This document shows positions 8,208-16,933 of a DNA stretch of 60,258 bases, in pieces. The stretch lies in the NCBI GenBank assembly GCA_038916785.1, contig JBCLBO010000012.1:1-60258 (forward strand), read 5' to 3'. The position numbers were made by a program, and so were the translations under genes. This stretch comes from VFKU01 sp038916785. Its GTDB lineage: Bacteria > Hydrogenedentota > Hydrogenedentia > Hydrogenedentales > GCA-2746185. The notes under the pieces are model-generated. The model searched no databases. It had not been told where the DNA came from and saw nothing but the letters and a program-made list of their open reading frames with translations. Every line of letters begins with the position of its first letter. Position 1 is the first letter of the stretch.

Positions 8208-9979
8208 TAGGAGCGCCCCGCCAGCGCCTGCGGTTGGCGTATGCGCTCGATTTCGATCCAGCCGCGCACCGAATTGATCAGGCGTACTTCGTCCGCCGAG
8301 TCGAGATCACCGATCGACATGACGCGCTCAGCCAATGCCCCCTCCCGCAGCAACTGCGCCCGGAACACACCGCCGAGCAGGCCGCACGACACCGGCGGCG
8401 TAAACCAGCAATCGTCGAATCGCAGGGCCAGATTCGCGCGGGTCGACTCAGTCAGTTCGCCGCGAGGATTCCAGAGAATAACGTCGTCCGCGCCGGGAAA
8501 AAGCGCGTTGGCGGATTCGTACACGTTGCGGTGCGTCGTCTTGTGATACAGAAAAACGTCGGACTCGTCCACCGGCTCCTGCGACAACGCTACGCGCCAA
8601 ACATGCGAGGATCTCAGAGGGCTGGAGTCGATGCTGGTGCGGCCCGCGCACGATAGCGTGACGCGGACCTTCGCCGGCGCCCTAAGAGTGCGCGCAAAAG
8701 CGTCCAACGCGGTGCGGACCCGCGACTCGTCGAACGCGAAACCAAAATACTCCGCGCTGGCGCGGAGGCGCTCCATGTGTCCGTCCAAAAGCCAATAGTC
8801 GCCGTCCCACCGCAAGGACTCGAGCAGATCAAATGCCGGACGCCGGTGAGTGAGGACTGCCGCCTTCAGCACGCATTCGTCAAACTCGGCCGCCAGCGCG
8901 GAGTCCCACGTGATGCCGCTGCCGACGTGGTAGATCGCCTCGCGCGCCGCGCGATCGACGGTGACCGTGCGTATGCCCACACTAAATTCCGCGCGGCGGC
9001 CGGGACCGACCCGGCCGATCGCACCGCAGTACACGCCGCGAGGCGCCCGCTCGAGCTCGCGGATGATCTGCATCGTGCGGACCTTTGGCGCGCCGGTGAC
9101 CGACGCGCAAGGAAAGAGCGCACGAAAAATGTCCGGCAATCCGGCCCGCGTGCGGGCATGCACAGCCGAGGTCATCTGCCAGCAGGTTTCAAGCCGCTCC
9201 GTGTCAAAAAGCGAAGCAACCGCGACCGACCCCGTCTCGGCTATGCGGCCGAGATCGTTTCGGACCATGTCGACGATCATGACGTTCTCCGCGCGCTCCT
9301 TGGCCGAGGCACGAAGCGCGTGCCCGCGCGCTTGGTCGTCGTCGAACCAGAGCCCGCGCGCGGCCGTGCCTTTCATCGGACGACACACAATCGAATCGCC
9401 CTCGAGACGGAAAAAAAGTTCCGGCGAGACCGAAAGGACAGCGAAGGTGTCCGTATCGATCAAGCAGCCGTGATCGGTCGGTTGCGCCGCCACGAGCGCC
9501 TTGAACAATGCCTCCGCGTCACCGTCGAACGGCGCGCGCATCGGAAACGTGAAGTTCACTTGATAGGTGTCGCCCGCGGCGATGAGCTCGCGGATTCGGC
9601 CGACGGATTCGCGATAAGACGCTGCGGAAGCCTCGGAGTTCCAGACGGGCAACGCTGAATCATCTGGCGAGACCCAGTGCGGGGACTCCTCGCGGCCCGG
9701 GCCTTCGTAGACGGCGAACCACGCGAGCGGCAGCGGGCCGGCCAAGCAATGCGTCGCCAGCGCCGGATCGAAGGCAGCAGCCGCCTCATAGGCGACGAAG
9801 CCGGCGGCGATTCGCCCCGCCCCCGCCTCCCGCTCGACGTCGGCGAGGAGCGGAACAACCTCCTCGATGCGCGCCGTCGATAGGATGCGTGTCGGACGCG
9901 CGAAGGTCCGCGCGCCACGGCGATCGACGAATCGAACGGCTGGCGGCGCGTCTCGCACGGGTACGCTGAAATCTGGCAT
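8207..9979 (-). CDS. pabB: Aminodeoxychorismate synthase component I fused to aminodeoxychorismate lyase
   Basis: 590 residues. The N-terminal ~370 are a chorismate-binding enzyme with PMKGTAARG, DMVRNDLGRI and SVTGAPKVRTMQII. They convert chorismate plus ammonia to 4-amino-4-deoxychorismate. The rest is a fold-type IV PLP enzyme (PabC), with the likely PLP lysine in YHKTTHR, which releases pyruvate to give p-aminobenzoate for folate. Such PabB-PabC fusions are known. The start MPDFSVPV is preferred over one nine codons upstream (MGSESRR), which has no ribosome site; this remains uncertain. No pabA glutaminase is in the window. The last base of the stop is shared with the start of the 54-residue gene. 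Confidence 0.9.
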   Translation of the reverse strand: MPDFSVPVRDAPPAVRFVDRRGARTFARPTRILSTARIEEVVPLLADVEREAGAGRIAAGFVAYEAAAAFDPALATHCLAGPLPLAWFAVYEGPGREESPHWVSPDDSALPVWNSEASAASYRESVGRIRELIAAGDTYQVNFTFPMRAPFDGDAEALFKALVAAQPTDHGCLIDTDTFAVLSVSPELFFRLEGDSIVCRPMKGTAARGLWFDDDQARGHALRASAKERAENVMIVDMVRNDLGRIAETGSVAVASLFDTERLETCWQMTSAVHARTRAGLPDIFRALFPCASVTGAPKVRTMQIIRELERAPRGVYCGAIGRVGPGRRAEFSVGIRTVTVDRAAREAIYHVGSGITWDSALAAEFDECVLKAAVLTHRRPAFDLLESLRWDGDYWLLDGHMERLRASAEYFGFAFDESRVRTALDAFARTLRAPAKVRVTLSCAGRTSIDSSPLRSSHVWRVALSQEPVDESDVFLYHKTTHRNVYESANALFPGADDVILWNPRGELTESTRANLALRFDDCWFTPPVSCGLLGGVFRAQLLREGALAERVMSIGDLDSADEVRLINSVRGWIEIERIRQPQALAGRS

Positions 9980-10143
9980 AAGGATCCGTCTCGATTCGCT
10001 TCCCATTCTAGCGAAATTCGACCGCGAAGAGCATCGCTCGGACAGGATTCACAGGACTTTCAACATCGAAAGCGAATCAATATCGTGGTCTTCGTGGAAA
10101 TCGTGTCCAAGCAAGTAAGCGCCGTGCAACGCATTGACCTCTC

Positions 10144-10905
10144 TCATCGAAGAAAAAGGCGTCCGGCGTTCTCCGCGGTAGCGGTGGCCATTTCGTCAAC
10201 GGTGATGCCCTTGAGTTCGGCGAGGCAAGCGGCCGTGTGGCGGACATAGGCGGGTTCGCAGCGCTGGCCCCGGACGGACTGCGGCGCAAGGTAGGGCGCG
10301 TCGGTCTCGACGAGTAGCCGATCGAGCGGGACGAGCCGCGCGGCGTCGCGAATATCCTGCGCCTTCGGGAACGTGACGTTTCCCGCGAAGGAGATGTGAA
10401 AGTTCCACGCCGCGGCGCGCTCGACGAGTCCAGGCCCACCGGAAAAGCAGTGCAGCACGCCGCCGGGCAGGCGCGCGGCGTGCTCATCCAGAATCGCGCA
10501 GAGATCGCCCTCCGACTCGCGGTTATGAATCACGACGGGGAGCTCAAGCTCGGCGGCGAGATCAATCTGACGGACGAATCCCGCGCGCTGGACTTCCCGC
10601 GGCGTCTGATTGTGCTTGAAGTAGTCGAGCCCTATCTCGCCGATCGCCACGACACCGGGCCGGCCCGCCAAGTCGCGCAAGCGATCGATTCCCGCGGCGT
10701 CCGCCGTCGAAGCGTGGTAGGGATGAATGCCAGCGGCCGCGTAGACCCTGGGACGCACCAATAAGATCGCCTGCTCGCTCGTGGGCAGGTCGTCGCCGAT
10801 GACTACGAGCCAGTCGATCACGTCGAGTGAGCGCGCGATGACCGCCTCGCGGTCGGCGTCAAACTTAGCGTCTTGCAGATGACAGTGAGAATCGACCAGC
10901 GGCAT
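10144..10905 (-). CDS. tatD: TatD-family metal-dependent hydrolase/DNase
   Basis: 253 residues, the usual length. The metal ligands are in DSHCHLQ (HxH) at the N-terminus, EIGLDYF (Glu), PVVIHNRE, VLHCFSG and VETDAPYLAP. TatD proteins are TIM-barrel hydrolases with DNase or deacylase activity. It follows ricT by nine bases; tmk, holB, ricT and tatD/yabD are also near neighbours in Bacillus, so the order is conserved. A 164-base gap separates it from the pabB fusion, so the operon may end here. Confidence 0.93.
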   Translation of the reverse strand: MPLVDSHCHLQDAKFDADREAVIARSLDVIDWLVVIGDDLPTSEQAILLVRPRVYAAAGIHPYHASTADAAGIDRLRDLAGRPGVVAIGEIGLDYFKHNQTPREVQRAGFVRQIDLAAELELPVVIHNRESEGDLCAILDEHAARLPGGVLHCFSGGPGLVERAAAWNFHISFAGNVTFPKAQDIRDAARLVPLDRLLVETDAPYLAPQSVRGQRCEPAYVRHTAACLAELKGITVDEMATATAENAGRLFLR

Positions 10906-10914
10906 ACTCGGAGG

Positions 10915-11934
10915 TCACGACGCGCCCGGCGACGGCCTACCGCCGCCCGATCCTCCGGCATTTCCGCCACCGCCGCCTGCCCCGCCTCCGCGGCGTCCGC
11001 GGCGCCGGCGGCGTCCGTCTCCCTGCCGGTCAGCGCCCGGCCGGCCCTGACCCCGGTCCGGAGTCGGAGACCCCTCGGCCCCATCTTCCGCATCGCCGCC
11101 ATTCGCAGACTCCGGCGCAGCGAATTCGCCCGGCCGCGCGCGTTCCTGGATCGCAATGATTTCCGGCTCCTCGATCAGCACGTCGGCGAGCGTCGATTCC
11201 TTCAATATCTCAAGGGCCTCTTCCTGGTGGCCCTCCATGTCGGCGCGCAGCGCGCCAAGATCGGGGGCGGGCCCGCTGCCGGGCCGGCGCGCCTGCTGAT
11301 ACTGGTCGTTTTCGTAGGACAGGCAGCAGAGCAACCGGCCGCATTGGCCGCTAATCTTGGACGGATTGAGCGAGAGGTTCTGCCTCTTCGCCATCTTCAT
11401 CGAAATCGGAATGAACTCGCGCATCCACGTCGTGCAGCACAACTCTTTGCCGCAGGACCCGATGCCGCCGACGATCTTGGCCTCGTCGCGCACCTGGATA
11501 TGGCGCAGCTCGATGCGGGCCTTGAACTCCCGGGCGAGATCCCGCACGAGATCGCGAAAATCCACGCGGTCCTCCGCCGTGAAATAGAAAATGACCTTCT
11601 TGCGATCGAAGGAATACTCGCACTCGACCAGCTTCATCGCAAGCTTGCGCTCGCGGACCTTTCGCTTGCACAGGTCCTTCGCACGCTCCTCGTCAGTCTT
11701 GATCTGGCGATACGTGATGTCGTCGTGCTCCGAGGCGCGGCGCACCACGCTCATCGTGTGGCGCTTCTCGTCGTCCGGCGTCGCTTCCTCGCCGGGCATC
11801 ACGCAGGTACCGTATTCGAGGCCGCGATCCGTACTGACGATGCAGGACTCGTTCCGCTTGAGCGCGATCTCGCGCGCAACGAAAGTGAATACGCGGGGCG
11901 GCTTGCGCAGACGCACGCGAACGGTTTGGGTCAT
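10915..11934 (-). CDS. ricT: RicT/YaaT-family PSP1-domain iron-sulphur protein
   Basis: 339 residues. The PSP1/YaaT core (about residues 1-225) has the conserved cysteines in DLCKRKV, GSCGKELCCT and GQCGRLLCCLSYE. These hold Fe-S clusters in the Bacillus RicT-RicA-RicF complex, which affects RNase Y maturation and sporulation/competence. The C-terminal ~110 residues are a low-complexity Gly/Arg/Asp tail (GRRGGGAGGGGGN) that is likely disordered. No ricA or ricF homologue is evident in the window, so the role here may be generic RNA or Fe-S related. It lies between holB and tatD, as in Firmicutes. Confidence 0.9.
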   Translation of the reverse strand: MTQTVRVRLRKPPRVFTFVAREIALKRNESCIVSTDRGLEYGTCVMPGEEATPDDEKRHTMSVVRRASEHDDITYRQIKTDEERAKDLCKRKVRERKLAMKLVECEYSFDRKKVIFYFTAEDRVDFRDLVRDLAREFKARIELRHIQVRDEAKIVGGIGSCGKELCCTTWMREFIPISMKMAKRQNLSLNPSKISGQCGRLLCCLSYENDQYQQARRPGSGPAPDLGALRADMEGHQEEALEILKESTLADVLIEEPEIIAIQERARPGEFAAPESANGGDAEDGAEGSPTPDRGQGRPGADRQGDGRRRRRGRRGGGAGGGGGNAGGSGGGRPSPGAS

Positions 11935-11955
11935 GGCGTGGAACTCCTTCTCGGT

Positions 11956-13047
11956 TCAACCTGCAAGCGCGAAGAACAGATCGCGGAACACGCGATCCTC
12001 GGTGATGAATCGCTCAAGATACAATCGGGCCTTGTCCACCGCGGCGAGCTTGGCGGCCAGCCCTTCCCCGCCGGCGGCGCGCACGCGATCCAGTCGATCG
12101 CGATTGAGCACAAGCGTGCCGTCGCCGGTGGCCCCAAAAACAAGTACGTCGCGGTACCAGGATTCAATTAAGTAAAGCAGGTCGAGTATATCACACCGGG
12201 ACTGCGCATCGGCGGCCGCCGCTTGCTCCTCTTTGAGGCCTTCGCGCGCCTCGCGGCTCAGCTCGCCCTCGGGGTCGGACGGGCCCGACTTCATCTGCGC
12301 TTCGTGTGCGGCGCGTTGCGCGGCGACGTAGGCCGAGAATTCCTCCGCGAGCGCGAGCGGTTCCTCGCCCCGCGCCAACCGATCGACCAGATCGAGCACG
12401 ATCTCGCGCTTGTCCGTGTCGACGAGATCGAAGGCGCGGGTCATCTGGCCTTGCGCGATGGCCGCGACGGCCTCGGCCTGCGCGCGCGGCGTTTCGCGAT
12501 CGCGCACGAGGATCTCGGCGACGGTCTGCGGCCGGAGCCGCCCGAATCGCACTCGCTGGCAGCGGGAGCGAATCGTGGGCAGTAAAAAGTGCGGGTGCTC
12601 CGTGATCAGGATGAACACCGAACGGCCCAGCGGTTCTTCAAGCGTCTTGAGCAGATGGTTCTGCGCCGGGCCGCGCATGCGCTCGGCCTCGCGCAGAATG
12701 AATACGCGCCAGGCCGATTCGGTGGGCCGCAGCGACGCCATCTCGATGATCGAATCAATGGCTTCCACGTCGATGATGCGCGACTTCTTCACCGGACTGA
12801 CGACGTACAAATCCGGATGATTGCCGTGATCAACCTTGCGCGCCGCGAGGGCGTTCGGAGACTTAGCGCCGGCGTGGCCGGGACACAGCAGATCCTTGGC
12901 GAACGCGCGCGCGGCGATTTCCTTGCCCACGCCCGACGGCCCCCAGAACAGCAGCGCGTTCGGCACGCGGTTCGACTCCATCAGCCGCCGCAGAAAGCGC
13001 ACCGGCACGTCCTGATCGCGGATCTCCCCCAGCGTCATGCCAGTCAT
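11956..13047 (-). CDS. holB: DNA polymerase III delta-prime subunit
   Basis: 363 residues. AAA+ clamp-loader fold with LFWGPSGVGKE near the N-terminus, LLKTLEEP and the sensor/arginine motif TIRSRCQRVRF. The P-loop ends GKE rather than GKT/S, fitting the non-hydrolysing stator role of delta-prime. The zinc-module region before HPDLYVV has only one cysteine (CPGHAG), so the typical four-cysteine zinc site is lost. It overlaps tmk by four bases and precedes ricT by 21. Confidence 0.9.
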   Translation of the reverse strand: MTGMTLGEIRDQDVPVRFLRRLMESNRVPNALLFWGPSGVGKEIAARAFAKDLLCPGHAGAKSPNALAARKVDHGNHPDLYVVSPVKKSRIIDVEAIDSIIEMASLRPTESAWRVFILREAERMRGPAQNHLLKTLEEPLGRSVFILITEHPHFLLPTIRSRCQRVRFGRLRPQTVAEILVRDRETPRAQAEAVAAIAQGQMTRAFDLVDTDKREIVLDLVDRLARGEEPLALAEEFSAYVAAQRAAHEAQMKSGPSDPEGELSREAREGLKEEQAAAADAQSRCDILDLLYLIESWYRDVLVFGATGDGTLVLNRDRLDRVRAAGGEGLAAKLAAVDKARLYLERFITEDRVFRDLFFALAG

Positions 13048-13688
13048 CTTGCGCCGGGGCCGCGGCGAAATTCAATCGCCTCGGCCGCAAGCGCGGCGAT
13101 CTCCGCGGCCAGTTCTTCCCGCGCGCGCAGACCATCGAGCTGACGCACGCGTTCGCGCTCGGCGGCGGCAATCGTCTGGAAACCCCGGCGCACGCGGTCG
13201 TGAAACTCGACCGGTTCGCGTTCCATGCGGTCCCCGGCGGTGTCGCCCTTCGCGCGACGCAGGCCCGTCTCGACCGGCACGTCGAGCAAGACGGTGAGAT
13301 CGGGCACGATTCCTCCGGTCGCGAGGCGATTCAGCATCGTGAAATCCACATTCGCGAGTCCGCGGCCGACTCCCTGGTACGCCGTGGTCGAGTCGTAGAA
13401 GCGATCGCACACGACGATCACGCCGCGATCGAGTGCGGGCCGGACAATCTCCGCGACGAGCTGCGCGCGGGCGGCTTCGTACAGCAGCAATTCCGCCAGG
13501 GGCGTCATCGCGATGTTCGCGGGATCAAGCAACAGCGACCGAATTTTTTCCGCGAGGACCGACCCGCCCGGTTCGCGGACGACAAGCACCTCGTGCCCTT
13601 GTGCGCGCAGCGTATCGGCAAGCAGGCGCGCCTGGGTGCTCTTGCCGCAGCCCTCGATGCCTTCGAACGAAATCAGCACGCCCGTCAT
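13044..13688 (-). CDS. tmk: Thymidylate kinase
   Basis: 214 residues. P-loop FEGIEGCGKSTQARLL at the N-terminus, substrate motif DRFYDSTTAYQG and a lid Arg region RRAKGDTAGDRME. It phosphorylates dTMP to dTDP. It overlaps both neighbours by four bases (tyrA upstream, holB downstream), so it is translationally coupled. Confidence 0.95.
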   Translation of the reverse strand: MTGVLISFEGIEGCGKSTQARLLADTLRAQGHEVLVVREPGGSVLAEKIRSLLLDPANIAMTPLAELLLYEAARAQLVAEIVRPALDRGVIVVCDRFYDSTTAYQGVGRGLANVDFTMLNRLATGGIVPDLTVLLDVPVETGLRRAKGDTAGDRMEREPVEFHDRVRRGFQTIAAAERERVRQLDGLRAREELAAEIAALAAEAIEFRRGPGAR

Positions 13689-14545
13689 GGCTCGATCAGC
13701 CGGCGCCGGGCGTCGCGCGCCTCCGTAAAGTAGGACTCAAGCGCGCGTGAATCGGTGTTCGCCAGCGCCGCTTCAAATTTCGAGAGGTCCGCCTGCACTT
13801 CCGTAAGGACCCGGCCGATCGCCTCGGAATTGGTGAGGCAGATGTCGCGCCAAAGCTCCGGCCGGCCATCCGCGATGCGCGTCGTGTCGCGAAACCCGCT
13901 CCCTGCGAAGGCCCGGAGCGCCTCGCCGCCGCCGGAGGTCAGCCGCGCGAGCGCCGCCGCGACGACGTGAGGCACGTGGCTGGTGCGCGCGGCCAGAAGA
14001 TCATGTACCGCGGGATCGGCGGGCACCGCCCGCGCGCCGAGCGCGGACCATAGCTCCGTGACCGCGGCATGCGCATCGGGCGCGTGGCCGTTCATCGCCT
14101 CCACGAAGCAAACGGTATTTTCGAAGAGGTCCGCCGTCGCATGTTCCGGTCCGAATTTTTCGGAGCCGGCCATCGGGTGGCTGCCGATAAAACGATACGG
14201 TCCGGCCCACGCGCGCTTGGCGTGCGCGCAGATGTCCCGCTTAGTGCTGGCCACGTCGGTCACCACGGCGGACTTGCCGCACAGCGGGCGCACCGCGTCA
14301 AGATACGCGGGCACCGTCGCCGCGGGCGTGCAAATAACAACAAGATCGGAGCCGGGCACCGCGTCCGCTACGGACGCCGCGATCTCGTCAATCGCGCCGT
14401 GCGCCAGCGCCTTCTGCATCGTCTCGGGCCGGTGACCCACTCCACGAATGCGGCGGGCAAGTCCGCGGCGTTTGAGCGCGAGCCCCAGCGATCCGCCAAG
14501 AAGCCCGACGCCGATCAACGTGACCGTATCGAATCGCGCAGACAC
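13685..14545 (-). CDS. tyrA: Prephenate dehydrogenase
   Basis: 286 residues. The N-terminal Rossmann motif LIGVGLLGGSLGLALKRRG binds NAD(P). Further conserved parts are VTDVASTK, FIGSHPMAGSE and the helical C-terminal dimerisation domain. It converts prephenate to 4-hydroxyphenylpyruvate for tyrosine (or the arogenate equivalent). The phenylalanine branch enzyme pheA is in this window about 38 kb away. It lies six bases after hisA and overlaps tmk. Confidence 0.93.
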   Translation of the reverse strand: MSARFDTVTLIGVGLLGGSLGLALKRRGLARRIRGVGHRPETMQKALAHGAIDEIAASVADAVPGSDLVVICTPAATVPAYLDAVRPLCGKSAVVTDVASTKRDICAHAKRAWAGPYRFIGSHPMAGSEKFGPEHATADLFENTVCFVEAMNGHAPDAHAAVTELWSALGARAVPADPAVHDLLAARTSHVPHVVAAALARLTSGGGEALRAFAGSGFRDTTRIADGRPELWRDICLTNSEAIGRVLTEVQADLSKFEAALANTDSRALESYFTEARDARRRLIEP

Positions 14546-14551
14546 GGCGGC

Positions 14552-15295
14552 TCAACTCGCGGCCAGAACGGGCGGCGTGTTGGCCGCTTCGATCGCCTCG
14601 GCCAACGTAAAGGCTTTCATGTACAACGCGCGACCAATGATCACTTCATCGACGCCGTCCGGCTGAAGCGCGCGGACCGCATGGACATCAGCGAGCGAAC
14701 TCATGCCGCCCGACGCAGTGACGGGGACTTCCACCGAGCGTGCGAGCGCGCGTGTCGTTTCAAGGTTGGGGCCCTGCATCATGCCATCCCGCAGAATATC
14801 GGTATAAATGATCCGCGAGACGCCGGAATTGTCCATGCGCTGAGCGAAATCGGTGAGCCGCGTATTGGTCACGTCCGTCCAGCCGGACAACGCGACCTTG
14901 CCATCTTTCGCGTCAATACCGACGACGAGCTTCGCGCCAAACTTCGCGGCGGCGCGTTCGAGAAACTTCCGGTCGTTGTGCGCAGCGGTACCGAGGATGA
15001 TGCGCTCGACACCAAGTCCGGCGAGTCTCTCTATGGTCTTGAGATCGCGGATGCCGCCGCCGACTTCAACCGGCACTCCCGCGGAGATCATCGCGCGGAG
15101 CTCAGCCTCGATGCAGCAGCGGCCCGCCTTGGCGCCGTCGAGATCGACGATGTGCACCAACTCCGCGCCCTGCTGGCGCCAGAGCACGGCCTGGGCAACG
15201 GGGTCCTCGGCAAAGACCGTCTCCTGGCCGTAGTCGCCCTGGACGAGATTGACGCAACGCCCTCCGCGGATGTCTACGGCGGGCAGGACGCGCAT
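14552..15295 (-). CDS. hisA: ProFAR isomerase, histidine biosynthesis
   Basis: 247 residues. TIM-barrel enzyme with LPAVDIRGGRCVNLVQG at the N-terminus (catalytic Asp), HIVDLDGAKAG, VEVGGGIRDL and SGGMSSL. It isomerises N'-formimino-ProFAR to PRFAR. It is the only his gene in the window. Its ATG overlaps the rplT stop by one base, an uncommon coupling of histidine synthesis to a ribosomal protein operon. Confidence 0.94.
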   Translation of the reverse strand: MRVLPAVDIRGGRCVNLVQGDYGQETVFAEDPVAQAVLWRQQGAELVHIVDLDGAKAGRCCIEAELRAMISAGVPVEVGGGIRDLKTIERLAGLGVERIILGTAAHNDRKFLERAAAKFGAKLVVGIDAKDGKVALSGWTDVTNTRLTDFAQRMDNSGVSRIIYTDILRDGMMQGPNLETTRALARSVEVPVTASGGMSSLADVHAVRALQPDGVDEVIIGRALYMKAFTLAEAIEAANTPPVLAAS

Positions 15296-15657
15296 CAGGC
15301 GGTCCCGAGCTGCGCCTTCGCCGCCTCGACGATCACGGTGAACGCGGCGGCGTCGCGCACGGCGATGTCGGCGAGCATCTTGCGGTTGATTTCAATCTTC
15401 GCCAGGCGCAGGCCCGCCATGAACCGGCTGTACGTCAGCCCGTGGGCCCGCGCGGCCGCGTTGATACGCGTGATCCACAGCCTGCGGAAGTCCCGCTTCT
15501 TCACCCGGCGATCGCGGTAGGCATACTGCCCCGCGTGATCCACCGCGGCCTTGGCCGTGCGGAACAGCCGGTGGCGGCTCCCGCGGTAGCCCTTGGCGAG
15601 CTTCATCACCTTGCGGCGGCGGTTGCGTGACGCTGGGGCATTGGTAGCGCGTGGCAT
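15295..15657 (-). CDS. rplT: Ribosomal protein L20
   Basis: 120 residues. N-terminal MPRATN, the basic region RRRKVMKLAKGYRG and RDFRRLWITRINAAAR are characteristic of bL20, an early 23S rRNA assembly protein. In several bacteria L20 also represses its own operon through the mRNA leader. It sits 73 bases after rpmI, and its stop overlaps hisA. Confidence 0.96.
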   Translation of the reverse strand: MPRATNAPASRNRRRKVMKLAKGYRGSRHRLFRTAKAAVDHAGQYAYRDRRVKKRDFRRLWITRINAAARAHGLTYSRFMAGLRLAKIEINRKMLADIAVRDAAAFTVIVEAAKAQLGTA

Positions 15658-15730
15658 GACGTGGACCCTCTATTTGTGTTGCGGCCCGCACCGCGGGTCC
15701 GAATTCAGACTCGGAGAAAACTAGGCCTGC

Positions 15731-15934
15731 TTAAGGCCGGCCGTAGGGCAGACAGTGTTCGATGCGCTTCTGATCGGCGGCGGAAATCAGCACCCGCTTG
15801 CGCAAGCTCCGCGCCCGCTTGGCGGACTTGCTCGCCATCTTGTGGCGGCCGCCCGCACGTTTGAACTTGAACTTGCCGGACTTCGTCATACGGACGCGCT
15901 TGGCGACCGCCTTCTTCGTCTTCAGTTTCGGCAT
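15731..15934 (-). CDS. rpmI: Ribosomal protein L35
   Basis: 67 residues, typical length. MPKLKTKKAVAKR at the N-terminus and GRHKMASKSAKRARSLR in the middle are diagnostic of bL35. A clear GAGGAGAGGG ribosome site precedes the ATG. It lies between infC and rplT in the classic order, 34 bases after infC. Confidence 0.96.
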   Translation of the reverse strand: MPKLKTKKAVAKRVRMTKSGKFKFKRAGGRHKMASKSAKRARSLRKRVLISAADQKRIEHCLPYGRP

Positions 15935-15968
15935 TGTCCCTCTCCTCGCGCCGCGCGACAGCTTCTAT

Positions 15969-16514
15969 TTAGGCATGTACCTTCGTCGGCGATATCACGA
16001 TACTCATGTTTCGGCCCTCCATGCGCGTGCGCCTCACGTCGCCCGTCTCCACAATGCGATCCTTGACCGCCGCGACGATACGCGCCAACAAATCCGCGCC
16101 GAATTCCGGGTGCGCCATTTCCCGCCCGCGAAACATGATCGTCAGCTTTACCTTGTTCCCCTCCCCGAGGAACTCCTTCACGTGGTTCGTCTTAAACTCA
16201 AAATCGTGGTCCGAAATCTTCGGACGATACTTAATCTCCTTGATAATGATCGTGTGCTGGTTCTTACGCGCTTCCTTCGCGCGCTTGCTCTGCTGATACC
16301 GGTACTTGCCGTAATCAATCAACCGGCAGACGGGAGGCTGCGCCATCGGCGCGACCTCGACCAGATCCAATCCCCGCGCTTCGGCCTCACGAATCGCGTC
16401 CTCGGGGCGCATGATGCCGAGCTGTTCGCCCTGCTCATCAATCACTCGGACCTGCGGACACCGAATCTGTTCATTGATTCGGGTCTTGTCGGCTTTCACT
16501 GGCTTGGTGGTGAT
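15969..16514 (-). CDS. infC: Translation initiation factor IF-3 with an AUC start
   Basis: 181 residues from the chosen start, the normal IF-3 length. Both domains are present: RINEQIRCPQVRVI and PPVCRLIDYGKYRYQQ (N-terminal), then EIKYRPKISDHDFEFK and GRNMSIVI (C-terminal). There is no suitable ATG at this point. AGGAGG (16523-16528 on the complementary strand) lies eight bases before an ATC codon at 16514, followed by TTKPVKADK. infC commonly uses AUU or a related codon so that IF-3, which discriminates against non-standard starts, represses its own translation. An in-frame ATG at 16553 would add 13 residues with a poorer site. Confidence 0.9.
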   Translation of the reverse strand: MTTKPVKADKTRINEQIRCPQVRVIDEQGEQLGIMRPEDAIREAEARGLDLVEVAPMAQPPVCRLIDYGKYRYQQSKRAKEARKNQHTIIIKEIKYRPKISDHDFEFKTNHVKEFLGEGNKVKLTIMFRGREMAHPEFGADLLARIVAAVKDRIVETGDVRRTRMEGRNMSIVISPTKVHA

Positions 16515-16596
16515 GCGCGCATCCTCCTGTGTTGCCCACCCGCTCCGTGCCATCAGCCTCTGGCCGATGTACACGCGAAGGGCATCTCGCCTCGTA

Positions 16597-16637
16597 GCAT
16601 CGGGCTCCGTCCGATGCGCGTGGGTGACAGCCCACGC
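16597..16637 (-). repeat. Two adjacent hairpins in the infC leader
   Basis: Two perfect 7-bp stems stand side by side: GCATCGG/CCGATGC (16597-16603 with 16611-16617) and GCGTGGG/CCCACGC (16618-16624 with 16631-16637). They lie in the transcribed leader between the attenuator terminator and infC. They may be REP-like repeats or regulatory structure. Confidence 0.6.
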
Positions 16638-16654
16638 CGAGTTCGCACATGCCC

Positions 16655-16694
16655 TAAAAACAACTCGCGCGGCAGGGCATTCCCCAGCCGCGCG
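16655..16694 (-). terminator. Intrinsic terminator upstream of infC (probable attenuator)
   Basis: On the minus strand an 8-bp stem (CGCGCGGC with GCCGCGCG, 16666-16673 and 16687-16694) and a 13-base loop are followed by AGTTGTTTTTAG. No minus-strand gene ends here; a promoter lies about 95 bases upstream and infC begins about 140 bases downstream. It therefore sits in the operon leader, as in L20-regulated infC leaders. Confidence 0.7.
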
Positions 16695-16789
16695 AAACAG
16701 AACTACACCTAACTTCTGAATCGTCAACCCGCCGAGCGCGCCAAAGGCGGCTGCCAGGTGAGAAGCCGGGGCTTCTACTTGAGTCGCGA

Positions 16790-16819
16790 ATCCTACCAAA
16801 TGCCCGATCCCGCCGTCAA
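16790..16819 (-). promoter_or_regulatory. Promoter for the infC operon
   Basis: On the minus strand TTGACG (16814-16819) and TAGGAT (16790-16795) are 18 bases apart, with an extended -10 TG. This predicts a leader of about 270 nt containing the terminator and hairpins. Confidence 0.55.
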
Positions 16820-16933
16820 CATATGACCCAACACCAATTCCTTCGGCACCGTCACCTCCGGACGCGCCACCAACATCAGCCGGTTGCGCACCAGCCAACG
16901 CGCTGCTACCGTAAGGCGCGGCGGGCTTCGGTG

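Noticed and set aside
6577..8277. Long plus-strand open frame (566 codons) opposite the membrane protein gene
   Set aside because: Composition is Arg/Gly/Glu-rich with no domain, and it lies antisense to a gene with clear membrane spans. High GC leaves such frames open by chance.
16496..16522. ATG overlapping the infC ribosome site, opening an eight-codon frame
   Set aside because: The ATG directly abuts AGGAGG with no spacing, so initiation there is unlikely.
16722..16727. Second TTGACG as a promoter for infC
   Set aside because: No acceptable -10 at 16-18 bases; the promoter at 16790-16819 is better.
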